A stretch of DNA of 64,000 nucleotides from Zygnema cylindricum (lineage: Eukaryota; Streptophyta; Zygnematophyceae; Zygnematales; Zygnemataceae): contig JBBHKE010002640.1 in the NCBI GenBank assembly GCA_037447655.1, positions 546,696-610,695 of the forward strand. Direction: 5' to 3'. How positions within the stretch are numbered: the stretch's first letter is position 1; each line of letters opens with the position of its first letter. Below, piece by piece: positions 10,924-21,990 of the stretch. The notes below the pieces were generated by a model. That model saw only the letters and a program-made list of their open reading frames with translations. It made no database searches and was not told the origin of the DNA. A program made the position numbers and the translations under genes.

Positions 10924-12303
10924 TCAACTCCCATCAAAAACAACAAATATATATATATATTTTTCCTTTTCCAATTTCCTTTTTCCTTCATGAAGCTTCA
11001 AGGGAATACCTTTATATTTTGGAAAGTCTATTAGATGACCAAAAATAATTTCATCTTGTCGATCATACATTTTATTTTGCATGCCACTTTTCATAAATCC
11101 AAGCAAAGATTTTATCCACCTCCTTTCTTTTTCATCCACATTAAATCCACTTTCCCTCTTGCAATTCAAACAACCAGCCCCATCCCCAACCTGCAACACA
11201 TACCCGGATGATAACCCTTTTACAGGCACATCTTCACAAGCGACATCACACCAAGTAGTGATGTCAAATCCATCCACCCCCAAATATTCCCAACAAACAC
11301 TAGTCCCCACTAAGTTCCTCATAAGATCTACATCTTCCATACTCATGTTTTTATCCATGATAATTACCCCATTTTCTGAACTTCCCTCACTCTCTCCCAT
11401 GGAATTCTTTCCACTGTCACTTTCTATTTTAATTCCCAATAAATATTTCTTCTCCCCTAAACCTTTAATCATATATTTCTCTTCTCCCTATCCTTTAAAA
11501 CCTCTTCGAGTTTCACTCCCCCCCTTTCCTCGGAATCCGTTGAAGTCTCCCTTTCCGACCAGATTTCTGTTTCCCTATTATCTATAAAATTATCCTCATT
11601 AATTTTATCTTTCCCGTTTTCACTTATGGATCCTAGATCTGACTTTTTCATTTCTAAGTCATACACTCTACACTCCTCGACATCCTCAAGTACCTCCTCT
11701 CTCTTTACTTCCTTTATACCTGCAAAAGCACACTGTTGCCTTCATGCAATTTCTGTGTACTTTTCTCTCTTCCCCATTCTACCGATGTGAAGAAGCTCCA
11801 ATTTTTCTTCATCCTCTTTCTCCTCTTCGTCTTCGTCCTCCTCATCCACTTCCAACTTCTAAGTTTTTCCAAACAAGGGCATTCCTCCATATAATGACCC
11901 GGTTCCCTACAAAAGAAGCAAACCCCTTTTTTCAAAGCTCCCGTGTCTTTTCCTCTCCCTCTTTTTCCACCAAAGTTCCGATAAGGTTTACCTTTGTCTT
12001 TCTTCCTCTCATCACGCTTTCGCTCGTCACCACCGTTCCTCCCATCACGTTTCCACCAATCACCGCCGTTCCTCTCGTCACGCTTCCGCCAATCACCACC
12101 AGCTGTAAATACATTCACCCTGTCACTTCCCCTACGAAGCTCCAAAGTGCTTTCCCTCACAAGATTTATCCCCATGGTAAAGCTCCAAGTCCATGAGGAA
12201 CCATCAAGTGCCTGCATACGACAAATGATGTTTTCGTACTCATCTGTGAGTTTCATAAGTATTGTATTAATCTTACTCTCCTCAGATTCTACATATCCCG
12301 CAC
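10924..12303 (-). pseudogene. TE5: C-terminal gag fused to RNase H remnant
   Basis: 12256-11714 reads DEYENIICRMQALDGSSW, then basic 11-residue repeats, then the CCHC knuckle CFFCREPGHYMEEC and an acidic stretch. After frame breaks near 11714 and 11470, 11472-10924 reads YLLGIKIESDSGKN and DITTWCDVACEDVP, YVLQVGDGAGC and RWIKSLLGFMKSGM. These align with the RT end and RNase H of TE6 (LGIQVERDRG; DITTSSDAKYGDA; YVLYVGDGAC; VKSLLGE). No protease, integrase or RT core is present. This is the same domain order as TE9. Confidence 0.8.
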
Positions 12304-12307
12304 ATTC

Positions 12308-13198
12308 AATGGATTGAAAGGTGAAGCAAGCTGGATTGTAGACTCAGGTGCATCCATGCACATGTGTAAAGATAAACACATGTTCTCTAAGATAAGAAAG
12401 ATTCCCACCGTAGAGATAGAGTACGGGTATGGGAGGATAGTCACTGTTACTCTTGTAAGATCGGAAGATTTGAAAGTGTTAGTAGAGGGAAAGACATCCA
12501 TAGTTACATTCTCCGATGTATTGTTTATTCCTGAGCTGAACAAAAACCTTATCTCTACGTTTGTATTAGATGATAAGGGTTTTGATAGTAGCACAGGAAA
12601 AGGAGTCTTTACTGCTAGTTTTGAGGAGGAAGTTTATTTTACTGCTGAAAAAGGTAGCCAAAGGATGTTTAGGCTGATTTTAAGCAATGAAAAGAAGAAA
12701 ATTTATTATTCTGGTGTTCATGATATAATGTTGTGGCATAAGAGGCTTGGGCATGTGAATCTAGATAAGTTAAGAGAGATGAAAAAGATGGGAGTAGTGG
12801 AAGGAATTCAGTTTGGTGAGAGTGAGAATCTAAGTGATTGTAATGGATGTGCTGAAGGTAATGCACAGAGGTAACCTTTCCAAAAACTGCCACCTATAAG
12901 GGAGAAAAGATTTTAGATTCAGTACACACAAATATTTGGGGGCCAGCTAGAGTGCCATCACTCAGGGGGAAGAGATTTATGATGACTATCACCGATGATT
13001 GGTCTCGGTATTCAAAGGTGTATTTTTTGAAAAATAAGTCAGAGGCTCAACAATGTTTTAAACAATATAAAGCATGGAGTGAAAAACTCCATGAAACCTC
13101 AATCAAGAGAGTAAGGAGTGACAATGGTGGAGAGTATACCTCTAACTAGTTTGTGGATTTTTTGAGAGAAGATGGAGTGCAACTTCAGAAGACATCTC
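12308..13198 (+). pseudogene. TE6: Copia protease and integrase N-terminus
   Basis: The protease shows SWIVDSGASMHMC (catalytic DSGA) at about 12330. The pre-integrase zinc motif follows (MLWHKRLGHVNLDKL ... CNGCAEG). A TAA at 12873 and a frame change precede the integrase core, which shows TITDDWSRYSKVYF and VRSDNGGEYTSN with the second catalytic Asp. A TAG follows at 13147. The reading stops at 13198, where the TE7 LTR begins, and resumes at 17618. The polyprotein would cut itself and insert element cDNA into chromosomes. This copy is dead. Confidence 0.85.
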
Positions 13199-14393
13199 TG
13201 AAACTCTGAGACCTCATTGGCCCTCAGAGTATGCAGATCCAAAAGAAGCTAATCTAGATAGTGCCGACTCCAAGTTGATATAAACCCAAGTGACTGACCC
13301 CTTGACAGTCAGAACCCTAATATAGATTCACCTTTGTGAAATAACACTTTCTGTGTGCTTAGTTCCACCACAGAATGCAAAGTTAGAATATAAGATTTGG
13401 ACACATTCACCCACTTTGACTTTCCCTTAAAAATGCAGCCACCCTGGCAGACAAAAAACTCTGACCAACTACACCCCTGTGTAGCATGGACTCCCCTGAG
13501 TCCGCAGCAAAAATAATCACTGAAAATGGTCAAGTAAATTGATAGTTATGGCTGCCCAAAGTTAGCCATTTATACAAGGTGCTCTCTTAGAGAGAGGGTC
13601 CTATCTGCCAAATTTTTCTAAGTCCTATCTCCCTCTAAAACACTATCTACTGAAGTACGGCACTAATTAAAACACTGTGTCGTATAGAAAAGGACAGGTG
13701 CCGGTGTACTTTATGTATGGCCATAGTACGACATGGCCAAAATGTTGACACGTGTCATATCCAGATTCGTTTCCGTAATCCCCGGAGTTGCCGCAATCCA
13801 ATGTAGTTTTGCCACGTGTCACTCAATGTGGCGGTGATTGCAAACCGTCAAAATCGTACTCCGCGATCTCGGCATCCTTCGCGGCCGTCCGATCAAATTT
13901 GGATTTCAATCGTGGTCGTCATAAATACTTGCGCGGTATTCTTTCCGGCGTCAAACAAACTGCGCGGTATTTATTTCGTATCCGTACCGTACGTCGTACT
14001 TTACACAACTGTTTATATGCAGTATGCATATTGTTATCGTTAAATGAATTAGTATTATTGTAACTATTTAAATAAATATCATACCACATATATTCTATCA
14101 TATAATTCCGACTATTTGGATAAGGTTACCGGCTACTGCGGATTTGACGTATGGGAGGTACCACGATCAAATCCTGGCTCTGTCAAACTCCCTTTTAGAG
14201 AGAAAACCTTATAAAATAACTGCCTGTCTCTTTCTAGACAGCACAGGCAGCCATGGCTAACTCCTCCCCCAGTGTTCAGTGATTGCGACAAGTATGGAGA
14301 CTTGAGTGAGGAGTTAGAGGCAGGCAGTCAATATCTATTATTTTGCTTTTTTTTTTGCAATCTCTAGACCTAGAAAATACTTGAATTCCAACA
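13199..14393 (-). repeat. TE7 3' LTR (1195 bp)
   Basis: TGAAACTCTGAG at 13199 to GAATTCCAACA at 14393, giving TGTTGG..TTTCA on the minus strand. It is followed by CTCCCCTTATTTTCTAGT, the reverse of the polypurine tract. Confidence 0.92.
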
Positions 14394-14422
14394 CTCCCCT
14401 TATTTTCTAGTCTATTTTCCTT

Positions 14423-16438
14423 TCAACTTCCATAAACAAGTAAACAAACACCCCCTCTCTTTTTTCCTTTTTTTTTTTTTCTTTTTCCTTTTCCTTTCAT
14501 AAAACTTAAATATTTAACACAGTGCATTAAATGAACTGAAATAATAATTGCATCACACATTTTATTTAACATCCCACTTTTCATAAATCCGAGCAAAGAT
14601 TTTATCCACTTCATCACTTTTTTATCCACACACAAACCGATTTCCCTCTTGCGATCGAAATAGCCAGCCCCATCTCCAATCTGCAACATACACCCAGATG
14701 CTAACCCTTTTACATGCACATCTTCACAAGTGACATCACACCAAGTAGTGATGTCAAATCCATCCACCCCCAAATATTCCCAAAAAACACTAGTCCCCAC
14801 TAAGTTCCTCATAAGATCTACATCTTTCGTACTCATATTTTTATCCATGATAATTATCCCGTTTTCTGAACTTCCCTCACTCTCTCCCATGGAATTCTTT
14901 CCACTATCACTTTCTAATTTAATTCCCAATAATTTTTTCTTCTCCCTTAAACCTTTAATCAAATATTTCTCTTCTCCCCTATCTTTAAAAACCCCTTCTA
15001 GTTTCACTTCTCCTCTTTCCTCGGAATCCGTTGAGGTCTCCCTTTCCGACCAGTTTTCTAATTCCAAAATACTTATAAAATTATCCTCATTAATTTTGTT
15101 TTTCCCGTTTTCACTTATGGATCCTAGATCTGACTTTCTCATTTCTAAGTCATACACTTTACACTCCTCGTCATCCTCAAGTACCTCCTCTCTCTTTACT
15201 TCCCTTATACCTCCAAAAGCACACTGTTGCCTTCGTGGAATTTCTGTGTGCTTTTCTCTCTTCCCCATATTACTAATCCCGAGAAGCTCTAAAATATCTT
15301 CATCCTCTTTCTCCTCTTCCCCTTCTTCCTCCTCATCCACATTCCAACTTCTAAGTTTTTCCAAACAAGGGCATTCCTCCATATAATGACCGGGTTCCGT
15401 ACAAAAGAAGCAAACCCCGTTTTTCAACGCTCCCCTTTCTTTTCCTCTCCCTCCCTTTCCACCAAAGTCCCGATAAGGTTTACCTTTGTCTTTCTTTCTC
15501 TCATCACGCTTCCGCTCGTCGCCACCGTTCTTCTCATCACGCTTCCGCTCATCACCACCGTTCCTCTCATCACACTTCCGCTCGTCACCGCCGTTCCTCT
15601 CATCACGCTTCCGCTAATCACCACCAGCTAAAAATGCATTGACCCTGTCCCTTCCCCTACGAAGCTCCAAAGTGCTCTCCCTCACAAGAATTATCCCCAT
15701 GGTAAAGCTATAAGTCCATGAGGAGCCATCCATTGCCTGCATACGACAAATTATGTTTTCGTACTCATGTGGGAGTTTTATAAGTAGTGTATTTATCTTA
15801 CTTTCCTCATATTCTACATATCCCGAACTAGTAAGCTCAACATATAACGCAACAATATCATTGCAAAACTCTATCATGCTACCGCCTTTATAAACGTAGG
15901 CATTTATTTTCTGTTTTACTAATTTCTGCCTCTGAATAGTCTCACTCTTATAAATCTGAGTTAGTGCTTCCCATATCTCTGAAGACTTGGTTAGACTTAA
16001 AAGAGTGATAGCTATCGACTTAGACACATATCTAAGTATGAGATGTTTTGCTATAGTGTTTTTGTATTCCCATATTTTCCTGTCATTTTCTTCAGTTTTA
16101 ATCCCTACATGTGGTACCATAGCTGAGAGCCTAGCTCCCCTCACCATAGGTGTCCCTTTTCCCTTCTCCCCTATTTCCTCATCCAAGGAAAGATTTTTCC
16201 TTTTACCTTCCGTTGCATCTAAACTCCGGTTGATATTCTGGGCAGCCTCAGATGAATCTCCATAGTAAGCTCCTCCAAAGCCAGGTGGCGGACATCTTAC
16301 TTGTCCCGAAACAATTCCCCATAATTGCTTCTCGAAAAGCAATCCCGCCATTGTTAACTCCCAATAAGTGAAGTCTGTTCCATCGAACATAGGCACCCTA
16401 GATGGTGGGCCCATAACCTGAAACTCTGAGACCTCCAT
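14423..16438 (-). pseudogene. TE7: Gag plus RNase H remnant
   Basis: The gag starts MEVSEFQVMGPPSRVP at 16438, inside the 5' LTR, and reads across the LTR end and primer site. The capsid part (YWELTMAGLLFEK, HLILRYVSKSIAITLL, YKGGSMIEFCND, YENIICRMQAMDGSSW) is open to 15614. There TAG replaces the TGG of relatives. Four basic 11-residue repeats follow (15493-15618), then CFFCTEPGHYMEEC, a Glu-rich linker and the RNase H remnant (DITTWCDVTCEDVH, MKWIKSLLGFMKSGM). The second ORF is open from 15427 to 14423. Only one stop and perhaps one small frame break separate it from a single ~670-codon ORF. Confidence 0.85.
16404..16418 (-). other. TE7 primer-binding site (half-tRNA type)
   Basis: On the minus strand this is GGTTATGGGCCCACC, a perfect 15-nt complement of nt 25-39 of initiator tRNA-Met, with no gap to the LTR end. 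Confidence 0.88.
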
Positions 16439-17617
16439 TGGCCCTCAGAGTATGCACATCCAAAAGAAGCTTATCTAGATAGTGCCGACTCCTAGTTTAT
16501 ATAAACCCAAGTGACTGACCCCTTGACAGTCAGAACCCCAATATAGATTCACCCATGTGAAATAACACTTTCTGTGTGCTCAGTTCCACCATAGAATACA
16601 AAGTTAGAATATGAGATTTGGACACATTCACCCACTTTGACTTTCCCTTAGAAATGCAGCCACCCTGGCAAAACAAAAAAAACTCTGACCGACTACACCA
16701 TTCTCTAGCGTGGATTCCCCTGAGTCGGTAGCAAAAAGAATCATTGAAAATGGTCAAGTAAATTGATAGTTATGGCTGCCCAAAGTTAGCCATTTATACA
16801 AGGTGCTCTCTTAGAGAGAGGGTCCTATCTGCCAAATTTTTCTAAGTCCTATCTCCCTCTAAAACTCTATCTACTGAAGTACGGCACAAATTAAAACACT
16901 GTGTCGTATAAAAAAGTACAGGTGCCGGTGTGCTTTATGTATGGCCATAGTACGACATGGCCAAAATGTTGACACGTGTCATATCCGGATTCGTTTCCGT
17001 AATCCCCGGAGTTGCTGCAATCCAATGTAGTTTTGCCACGTGTCACTCAATGTGGCGGTGATCGCAAACCGCCAAAATCGTACTCCGCGATCTCGGCATC
17101 CTTCGCGGCCGTTAGATCAAATTTGGATTTCAATCGTGGCCGTCATAAATACTTGCGGGGTATTCTTTCCGGCGTCAAACAAACTGCGCGGTATTTATTT
17201 CGTATCCGTACCGTACGTCGTACTTTACAGAACTGTTTTTATGCAGTATGCATATTGTTCTTGTTAAATGAATTAGTCTTATTGCAACTATTTAAATAAA
17301 TATTATACCACATATATTCTATCATATAATTCAGACTATTTGGATAAGGTTACCGGCTTCTGCGGATTTGACGTATGGCGGGTACCAGGATCAAATCCTG
17401 GCTCTGTCAAACTCCCTTTTAGAGAGAAAACCTTATAAAACAACTGCCTGTCTCTCTCTAGACAGCACAGGCAGCCATGGCTAACTCCTCCCCCAATTTT
17501 CAGTGACTGCGACAAGTATGGAGACTTGAGTGAGGAGTTAGAGGCAGGCTGTCAATATCTATTATTTTGCTTTATATTTTGCAATCTCTAGACCTTGAAA
17601 ATTCTTGAATTTCCCTA
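16419..17617 (-). repeat. TE7 5' LTR (about 1199 bp)
   Basis: Starts TGAAACTCTGAG at 16419. The other end is eroded (GAATTTCCCTA at 17617 instead of GAATTCCAACA). The minus-strand TATAAAT is at 16792-16798. The segment at 17381-17406 is the best T-arm-like match in the window. Confidence 0.88.
17381..17406 (+). other. tRNA-iMet T-arm-like segment in U3 (representative)
   Basis: The core CCAGGATCAAATCCTGG is flanked by GGTA and CTCTG. By hand it matches 23 of 26 bases of nt ~44-69 of plant initiator tRNA-Met. It is on the strand opposite to the element, so the element RNA is complementary to the tRNA. Corresponding segments lie at 8376-8401, 10663-10688, 14157-14182, 20200-20225, 23508-23533, 24618-24643, 27693-27718, 57977-58002, 60984-61009 and 61469-61494 (19-23 of 26 in those counted). 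The diverged version is at 7619-7642. Confidence 0.7.
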
Positions 17618-18016
17618 ATCTATGAAAATCCTGAGCAAAATGGTGTAGCTGAAAGATTAAATAGAACACTGAGTGATAGTGCTAAGAGTATGCTGTCAGA
17701 TAAGAAGATAGGAAAGAAGTTTTGGGTTGAAGCAATGAACTGTGCAAATTATCTCAGCAATAGAGTTCTTACTTCTGCTATAAAAGGTCAAACACCTTAT
17801 AAGAGATGGACCGGCCTGAAACCAGACATATCTCACTTAAAGGTTTTCGGCAGTCAACTATTCAGTCTAGATACACATCGGTCTAATTGGAAGCTAGATC
17901 CTAAAAGAAAACCGAGATACTTATTAGGATATGATGAGGATGTTAAACGATATAGAGTTTATGATTTAAAAATGGAAGATATAATCTTAGTAAAGCATCT
18001 AGTAGTTAGGAATTAA
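17618..18016 (+). pseudogene. TE6: Copia integrase C-terminal half
   Basis: Resumes after TE7 with YENPEQNGVAERLNRTL, which holds the catalytic Glu of the DDE triad. It continues with KFWVEAMNCANYLSNR, GQTPYKRWTGLKPD and the GKR-like region LKVFGSQ ... PRYLLGYDED. It ends in TAA at 18014. From 18017 to 18325 the linker to RT is recognisable against TE3 (a DLESGDRGEAEI-like stretch and ARDFEGGKRSCKRL-like stretch) but carries stops. Confidence 0.85.
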
Positions 18017-18325
18017 AGAAAGTCTGTGGATCCCTTCAAGTATACGAAGTCAGTAAAAATCAGATTTGAGTTAGAAAATTCCGATGACTTTGAGCTTCCT
18101 AACTATCTAGGTTTTAGAGAAGATGACATTCTTGCAGGTACAAATTAGACCGAAAAAGACTAGGCTGCGGAAACTCCAGTGACAACTCTACCCGAAGCGG
18201 AAGACGTGGTGGAAATTGATTTGGAATCAGGGGATAGGGGAGAAGCCGAGATTGTTCGAAAGAACCCACGAGATTGATCTATTCCGGCCACAGATTTTGA
18301 GGGGGGAAAGAGAAGTTGCAAAAGA

Positions 18326-19959
18326 TTGCAAGAAAAACAGGTTAATAACAAGGTAACAAAACTATCTCATCAAGATGAACCTCAGACTTATGGAGATACG
18401 ATGACTTGTCCAGAAAGGAACCGGTGTAAGACAACCATCAATGAGGAGATGGCCTCAATTATTGCAGCCGATACTTGGGAGCTGGTGGATTGTCCACCTA
18501 ACCAAAAACCAATCGGTTGTAAGTGGGTATTCAAATTACATCCGAACCTAGATAACACCATTGAGCGTTACAAAGCCCGATTAGTGGCAAAAGGATTTAC
18601 GCAGAAAGAAGGAATCGACTACGAGGAAACCTTTGCCCTGGTCGTTAGATTTCCCTCCGGTAACATACTTCTCAGTCTCGCACCAGTGGAAGACATGGAG
18701 GTGCACCAGATGGACATCAAGACATCCTTTATGCATAGAGAATTGGAAGAGGAGATTTTCATGCAACAACCTGAAGGATTTGTGGAGGAAGGAGAGGAGA
18801 GTAAGGTATACCAACTGATTTAATTTCTTTATGGTTTAAACAAGCGCCTCGACAGTGGAATAACAAGCTTCATGAGTTTCTTACCAGTATGGTATATACG
18901 TGGATCAGCTCAGATCACTCAATCTATGTTTTTGAAGATGAGGAAGGTGTTATATTTATTGCAATTTATATTGATGATTTGCTTGTTTTAAGTAAATCAA
19001 TGGAAAAAATTAATAAACTCAAAACCAATCTTAATGGGAGATTTAAAATGAATGATATGGGGGAGGCAAGATATATTTTGGGAATTCAAGTAGAAAGAGA
19101 CCGAGGATGAAAGATTTTAAGATTGACTCATAAGGAAGCAATAGGGAATATGTTGGAAAAATTTCAGATGGATAAAAGTAATAATTGCACAACTCCAATG
19201 GAGTTAAAAAAGGGAAGTGAGCGGAGTGAGGAAGAAGGAGTCATAGTCTTAGACGAGGTATTAAGTCATGAAAAACAAAAGTTCATGCAGACTAATCCTT
19301 ACAAGCAAGTAGTGGGAAGCCTAATCTATTTTATGAATTGTACCGGCCGGATTTAGCTGCAGCTGTAGGAGTGTTGAGTAGAAGTCTAAATGCTCCCACT
19401 TAGAAGGATTAAGAGGCAGCAAAGAGAGTCCTTAGATATTTGATAGGAATTAGGGATTTATGGTTGCATTTGGGTGGGGAGAATACTGACATCACTACTT
19501 CGAGTGATGCCAAATATGGTGATGCTCAGATGAGGAGATGTACTTCTGGATATGTATTATATGTGGGTGATGGGGCTTGCAATTGGAGTAGCAAACAACA
19601 AAAGGTTATTGCTCAGTCCACCATGGAGGCTGAGTATATGGTCTCTTGCTTTGCTGTAAAAGAATTGATGTGAGTCAAATCTTTGCTTGGTGAGCATGGT
19701 TACCTTAAGAGTGGTGTGCATATTTTTTTGTGATAATCAGGCAGCAATCGCTATTTCTACCAATCCTAAACATCATTTTAAAGCCAAACCCATGGACATT
19801 AGACTCAACTTTGTTAGAGAGAAAGTACAAAACAAAATTATCTTTTTAGAGTATCGACCAGATAGCGAGATGGTAGCAGATATGATGAGTAAACGTGTTC
19901 CTTCCCCTATGTTTATTTTCTCCATGGATAAGTCTGGTCTAAAATTAAAGAGTGACTAA
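18326..19959 (+). pseudogene. TE6: Copia reverse transcriptase and RNase H
   Basis: The RT starts with WELVDCPPNQKPIGCKWVFK, ARLVAKGFTQKEGIDYEETFA and HQMDIKTSFMH, then a TAA at 18822. It resumes with the polymerase motif FIAIYIDDLLVLSKS (YIDD, about 18955-19000), LGIQVERDRG (stop) and VVGSLIYFMNCT (frame break at about 19350). RNase H follows: DITTSSDAKYGDAQM, MEAEYMVSC, CDNQAAIAIS and PMDIRLNFV, with stops near 19672 and 19960. At least five lesions. The catalytic residues are largely kept. Confidence 0.87.
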
Positions 19960-19972
19960 AAAATAAAGGGGG

Positions 19973-20988
19973 TGTAGAATTTGATGGTTCTTTTAGTATT
20001 TTCTAGGTCTAAAATATAATGTAGAAAAGAAGCCGGGGCAATCTGCCTGTAACTCCTCTCTTCAACTCCCACACTTGTTGCAGTCACTGAAAATTGGAGA
20101 TGAAGCTAGAGCCATGGCTACCTAGGCTATCCAGAGGTTTACGGCAAATAGATTAGTTGATTTACAGATTGGTAATTTCTTTACTAAAAGGAGAGATGTC
20201 AATCCCAAGATTTGATCCTGGTACCTGCCGTTCGATAAAGCCGCCGATAGCCGGTAGACTTATCCATTAAGTCTAGGACTAGAGTTACATGCTATAGGGT
20301 TTGTTGGTTAATTAAATGTTGCCACGTAGGATATTCATTTAAGGACAACCGTTTACGAGATACATAGATTCAGTTATGTAAAAGTACGCATTACGGTTTG
20401 GATAAGAAACGAGTACCGCGCATTTGTTTCTTTAAACGAAACAAATACCGCATAAGTATTTATGACGCCTATGATTGAAATCTGCATTCAATCGGACAGC
20501 CGAGAAGAATGTCGAGATTGCGGAAGAGAATCTCGGCGGTTTGTGGTTATTGCCACATCAAATGACACGTGGCACAACTACATTGGATCGCGGCATCTCC
20601 GGGGATTACAAGACAGAATCCGGATATGACATGTGTCAACATTTATGCATGTCGTACAATATTCGTACAAAAAGTACATTGACAGCTGTACTTTTGTGTA
20701 CGGCAGTGTAATATGATTGGTGCCGTACATATGACCCTCTCTCCTAGAGAGCTTCTGTACAAAAGGTCAACTTTGACCCTCCATAACTTACTGCTCAAGG
20801 GAGCAAATTGAGAGATTCTTATTGCTATCGACTCAAGGGAGTCTTGCCTTCACAGAGTAGAAGGCGGTCAGAGTTTTTGTTTGTTAGGGTGGTAGTTATT
20901 CTTGCCAAAACACAAAGGGGTCAGGGTGATACTAGAGGCCTCGTGGGAGCTGCCTACTCTGAGGACCTATGGAGGTCTCAGAGTTGCA
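19973..20988 (+). repeat. TE6 3' LTR (1016 bp)
   Basis: Begins TGTAGAATTTGATGG directly after the polypurine tract AAAATAAAGGGGG (19960-19972) and ends GAGTTGCA, a one-base variant of GAGTTTCA. It carries the T-arm-like segment at 20200-20225. No TATAAAT matching that of the TE7/TE9 LTRs is obvious, so it belongs to the TE3/TE8 subgroup. Confidence 0.9.
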
Positions 20989-21626
20989 AACATGTCGTAT
21001 GTCTTTTCACGGTACTCCTCGTATTCTTGTCGCATAGTCTTAAGTTGATTTTGGAGCTGCTCACATCGAGTTTCCAGCAAAGCAATATGATGGTCCGCCG
21101 CTGCTAAGCGTCTCTGAGTGATCCGCTCCTGAACATAGTCCTCCCCTTCCTCCGGTGCCGCCGCTGGTGCTTTGGGTTGCGGCACAATGGCCGCCGGTGC
21201 AGGTTCTTTGGGTAATTCGAGAAGAGAAGGTAAGCTTGCTGTGCATAGTGAAACACTTTCCAACCTACTTCGACTAGGTGGTTCACGAAGGCTGATGGAA
21301 GTCTTAACCATTAGGGTTGAGGGTTTTACTGTTGGAATTTTCCAACCGTCGCAGCGCGCGAGGGTATCACAACCTCTTACATTTAATAAACTGCCCTGCT
21401 GGAACAAAACCGAGGGTTCATCGACACCAATGTGGTGAAACGTAAATGCGCCGTTGTGATTTCCTATCTGCGCAGCGGTGGCGTTGCGATTCTCTGACGG
21501 CATTGCTGCTATACTGCGCTTCGATGGCTGCGCAACCATATTGCTGGGGCTCGTTATTATCACTGTTGGATTCCTTCGCCGAGTCCCAAGATGATTGCGA
21601 TGGTTGCGAAATTGCGATTCGTTCAT
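20989..21626 (-). pseudogene. TE4: tail after the chromodomain with a coiled coil
   Basis: An open frame of about 212 codons directly downstream of the chromodomain, in another frame. It begins NESQFRNHRNHLGTRRR and ends with a charged heptad-like stretch (RRLAAADHHIALLETRCEQL then QNQLKTMRQEYEEYREKTYD), typical of a coiled coil. I recognise no catalytic domain. It may be a C-terminal extension of Pol put out of frame by an indel near 21625, or a separate small ORF. It is cut at 20989 by the TE6 LTR. Confidence 0.5.
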
Positions 21627-21863
21627 TTATCGCGTCCATTGCGATTGTCCCTCTGGTTGAGCTGAGTGTCCACACTCTGTGTAAACCGGCCCAGCAAATT
21701 GGGTGAATGCAAATCCTTCTCGGCCACCCACGAATCGTCTTCGACTTCGTAGCCCTTCCAACGCACCAAATACTGTGTGGAGTTAGAATTTCGAAGACGA
21801 CGCGACTGAAGGATCTCCTTCACCTCTTACTCGTCTCACGTACCCTGAATGGGCGGTAATGGG
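21623..21863 (-). pseudogene. TE4: integrase end and chromodomain
   Basis: The reading around 21823-21640 is VKEILQSRRLRNSNSTQYLV, then RWKGYEVEDDSWV and HSPNLLGRF: a chromodomain with its aromatic/WKGY core. Upstream (21863-21824) is PLPPIQGT, typical of the end of chromovirus integrase. Chromodomains of this class are thought to steer integration to particular chromatin. The part linking it to the integrase is interrupted by an LTR scrap at 21864-21990. Confidence 0.85.
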
Positions 21864-21990
21864 TGTAGAAACTAATGGTTTTATTAGTATTTTCTAGGTT
21901 TGAAAAGAAATATAGAAGTCGAGGCAGTCTATCTCTAACTTCTCTCTCCAACTCTCAAACTTGTCGCAGTCACTGAGAAATTGGAGAGAT
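21864..21990 (+). repeat. 5' end fragment of a TE8-type LTR
   Basis: TGTAGAAACTAATGG to TTGGAGAGAT is about 127 bp and matches the first ~130 bp of the TE8 LTR read on its own strand. It lies inside the TE4 integrase end. Only the LTR start is present, so this is a truncated insertion or a deletion remnant. Confidence 0.8.

Larger units (their letters stand above)
9705..12305 (-). mobile_element. TE5: gag-only Copia, 5' half deleted
   Basis: A minus-strand member of the TE7/TE9 family. The 3' LTR, polypurine tract, RNase H remnant and C-terminal gag are kept. The N-terminal gag, primer site and 5' LTR are absent. At about 12303-12308 it is fused to the protease of TE6 in the opposite orientation. 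Confidence 0.8.
13199..17617 (-). mobile_element. TE7: gag-only Copia with both LTRs
   Basis: A complete minus-strand element: 5' LTR 16419-17617, PBS 16404-16418, a gag-RNase H remnant ORF, polypurine tract at 14394-14411 and 3' LTR 13199-14393. It is inserted in the integrase of TE6. The flanks ATCTC (13194) and ATCTA (17618) are an imperfect target duplication. The two LTRs differ by several percent by eye, so it is older than TE12. Confidence 0.9.
12306..20988 (+). mobile_element. TE6: Copia lacking 5' LTR and gag, split by TE7
   Basis: A plus-strand Copia with protease, integrase, RT and RNase H in Copia order and a 3' LTR at 19973-20988. Protease to mid-integrase lies at 12308-13198 and the rest at 17618-19959. 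Its proteins are nearest to TE3 in this window. The right LTR ends at the TE4 tail (AACAT follows). The left end is a deletion junction with TE5, so no target duplication can be read. Confidence 0.8.

Noticed and set aside
10295-17299. Recurrent plus-strand ORFs of 75-95 codons (10295-10540, 13788-14063, 17012-17299) with similar protein sequence
   Set aside because: They lie within family I LTRs on the strand opposite to the element. Their similarity is explained by LTR sequence identity, and the frames break in other LTR copies.
9700-20993. Target-site duplication for a single TE5-TE6 insertion
   Set aside because: CGCAA at the left and AACAT at the right do not match. A shared GCAA needs the right LTR end to be misplaced. 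The deletion model fits better.
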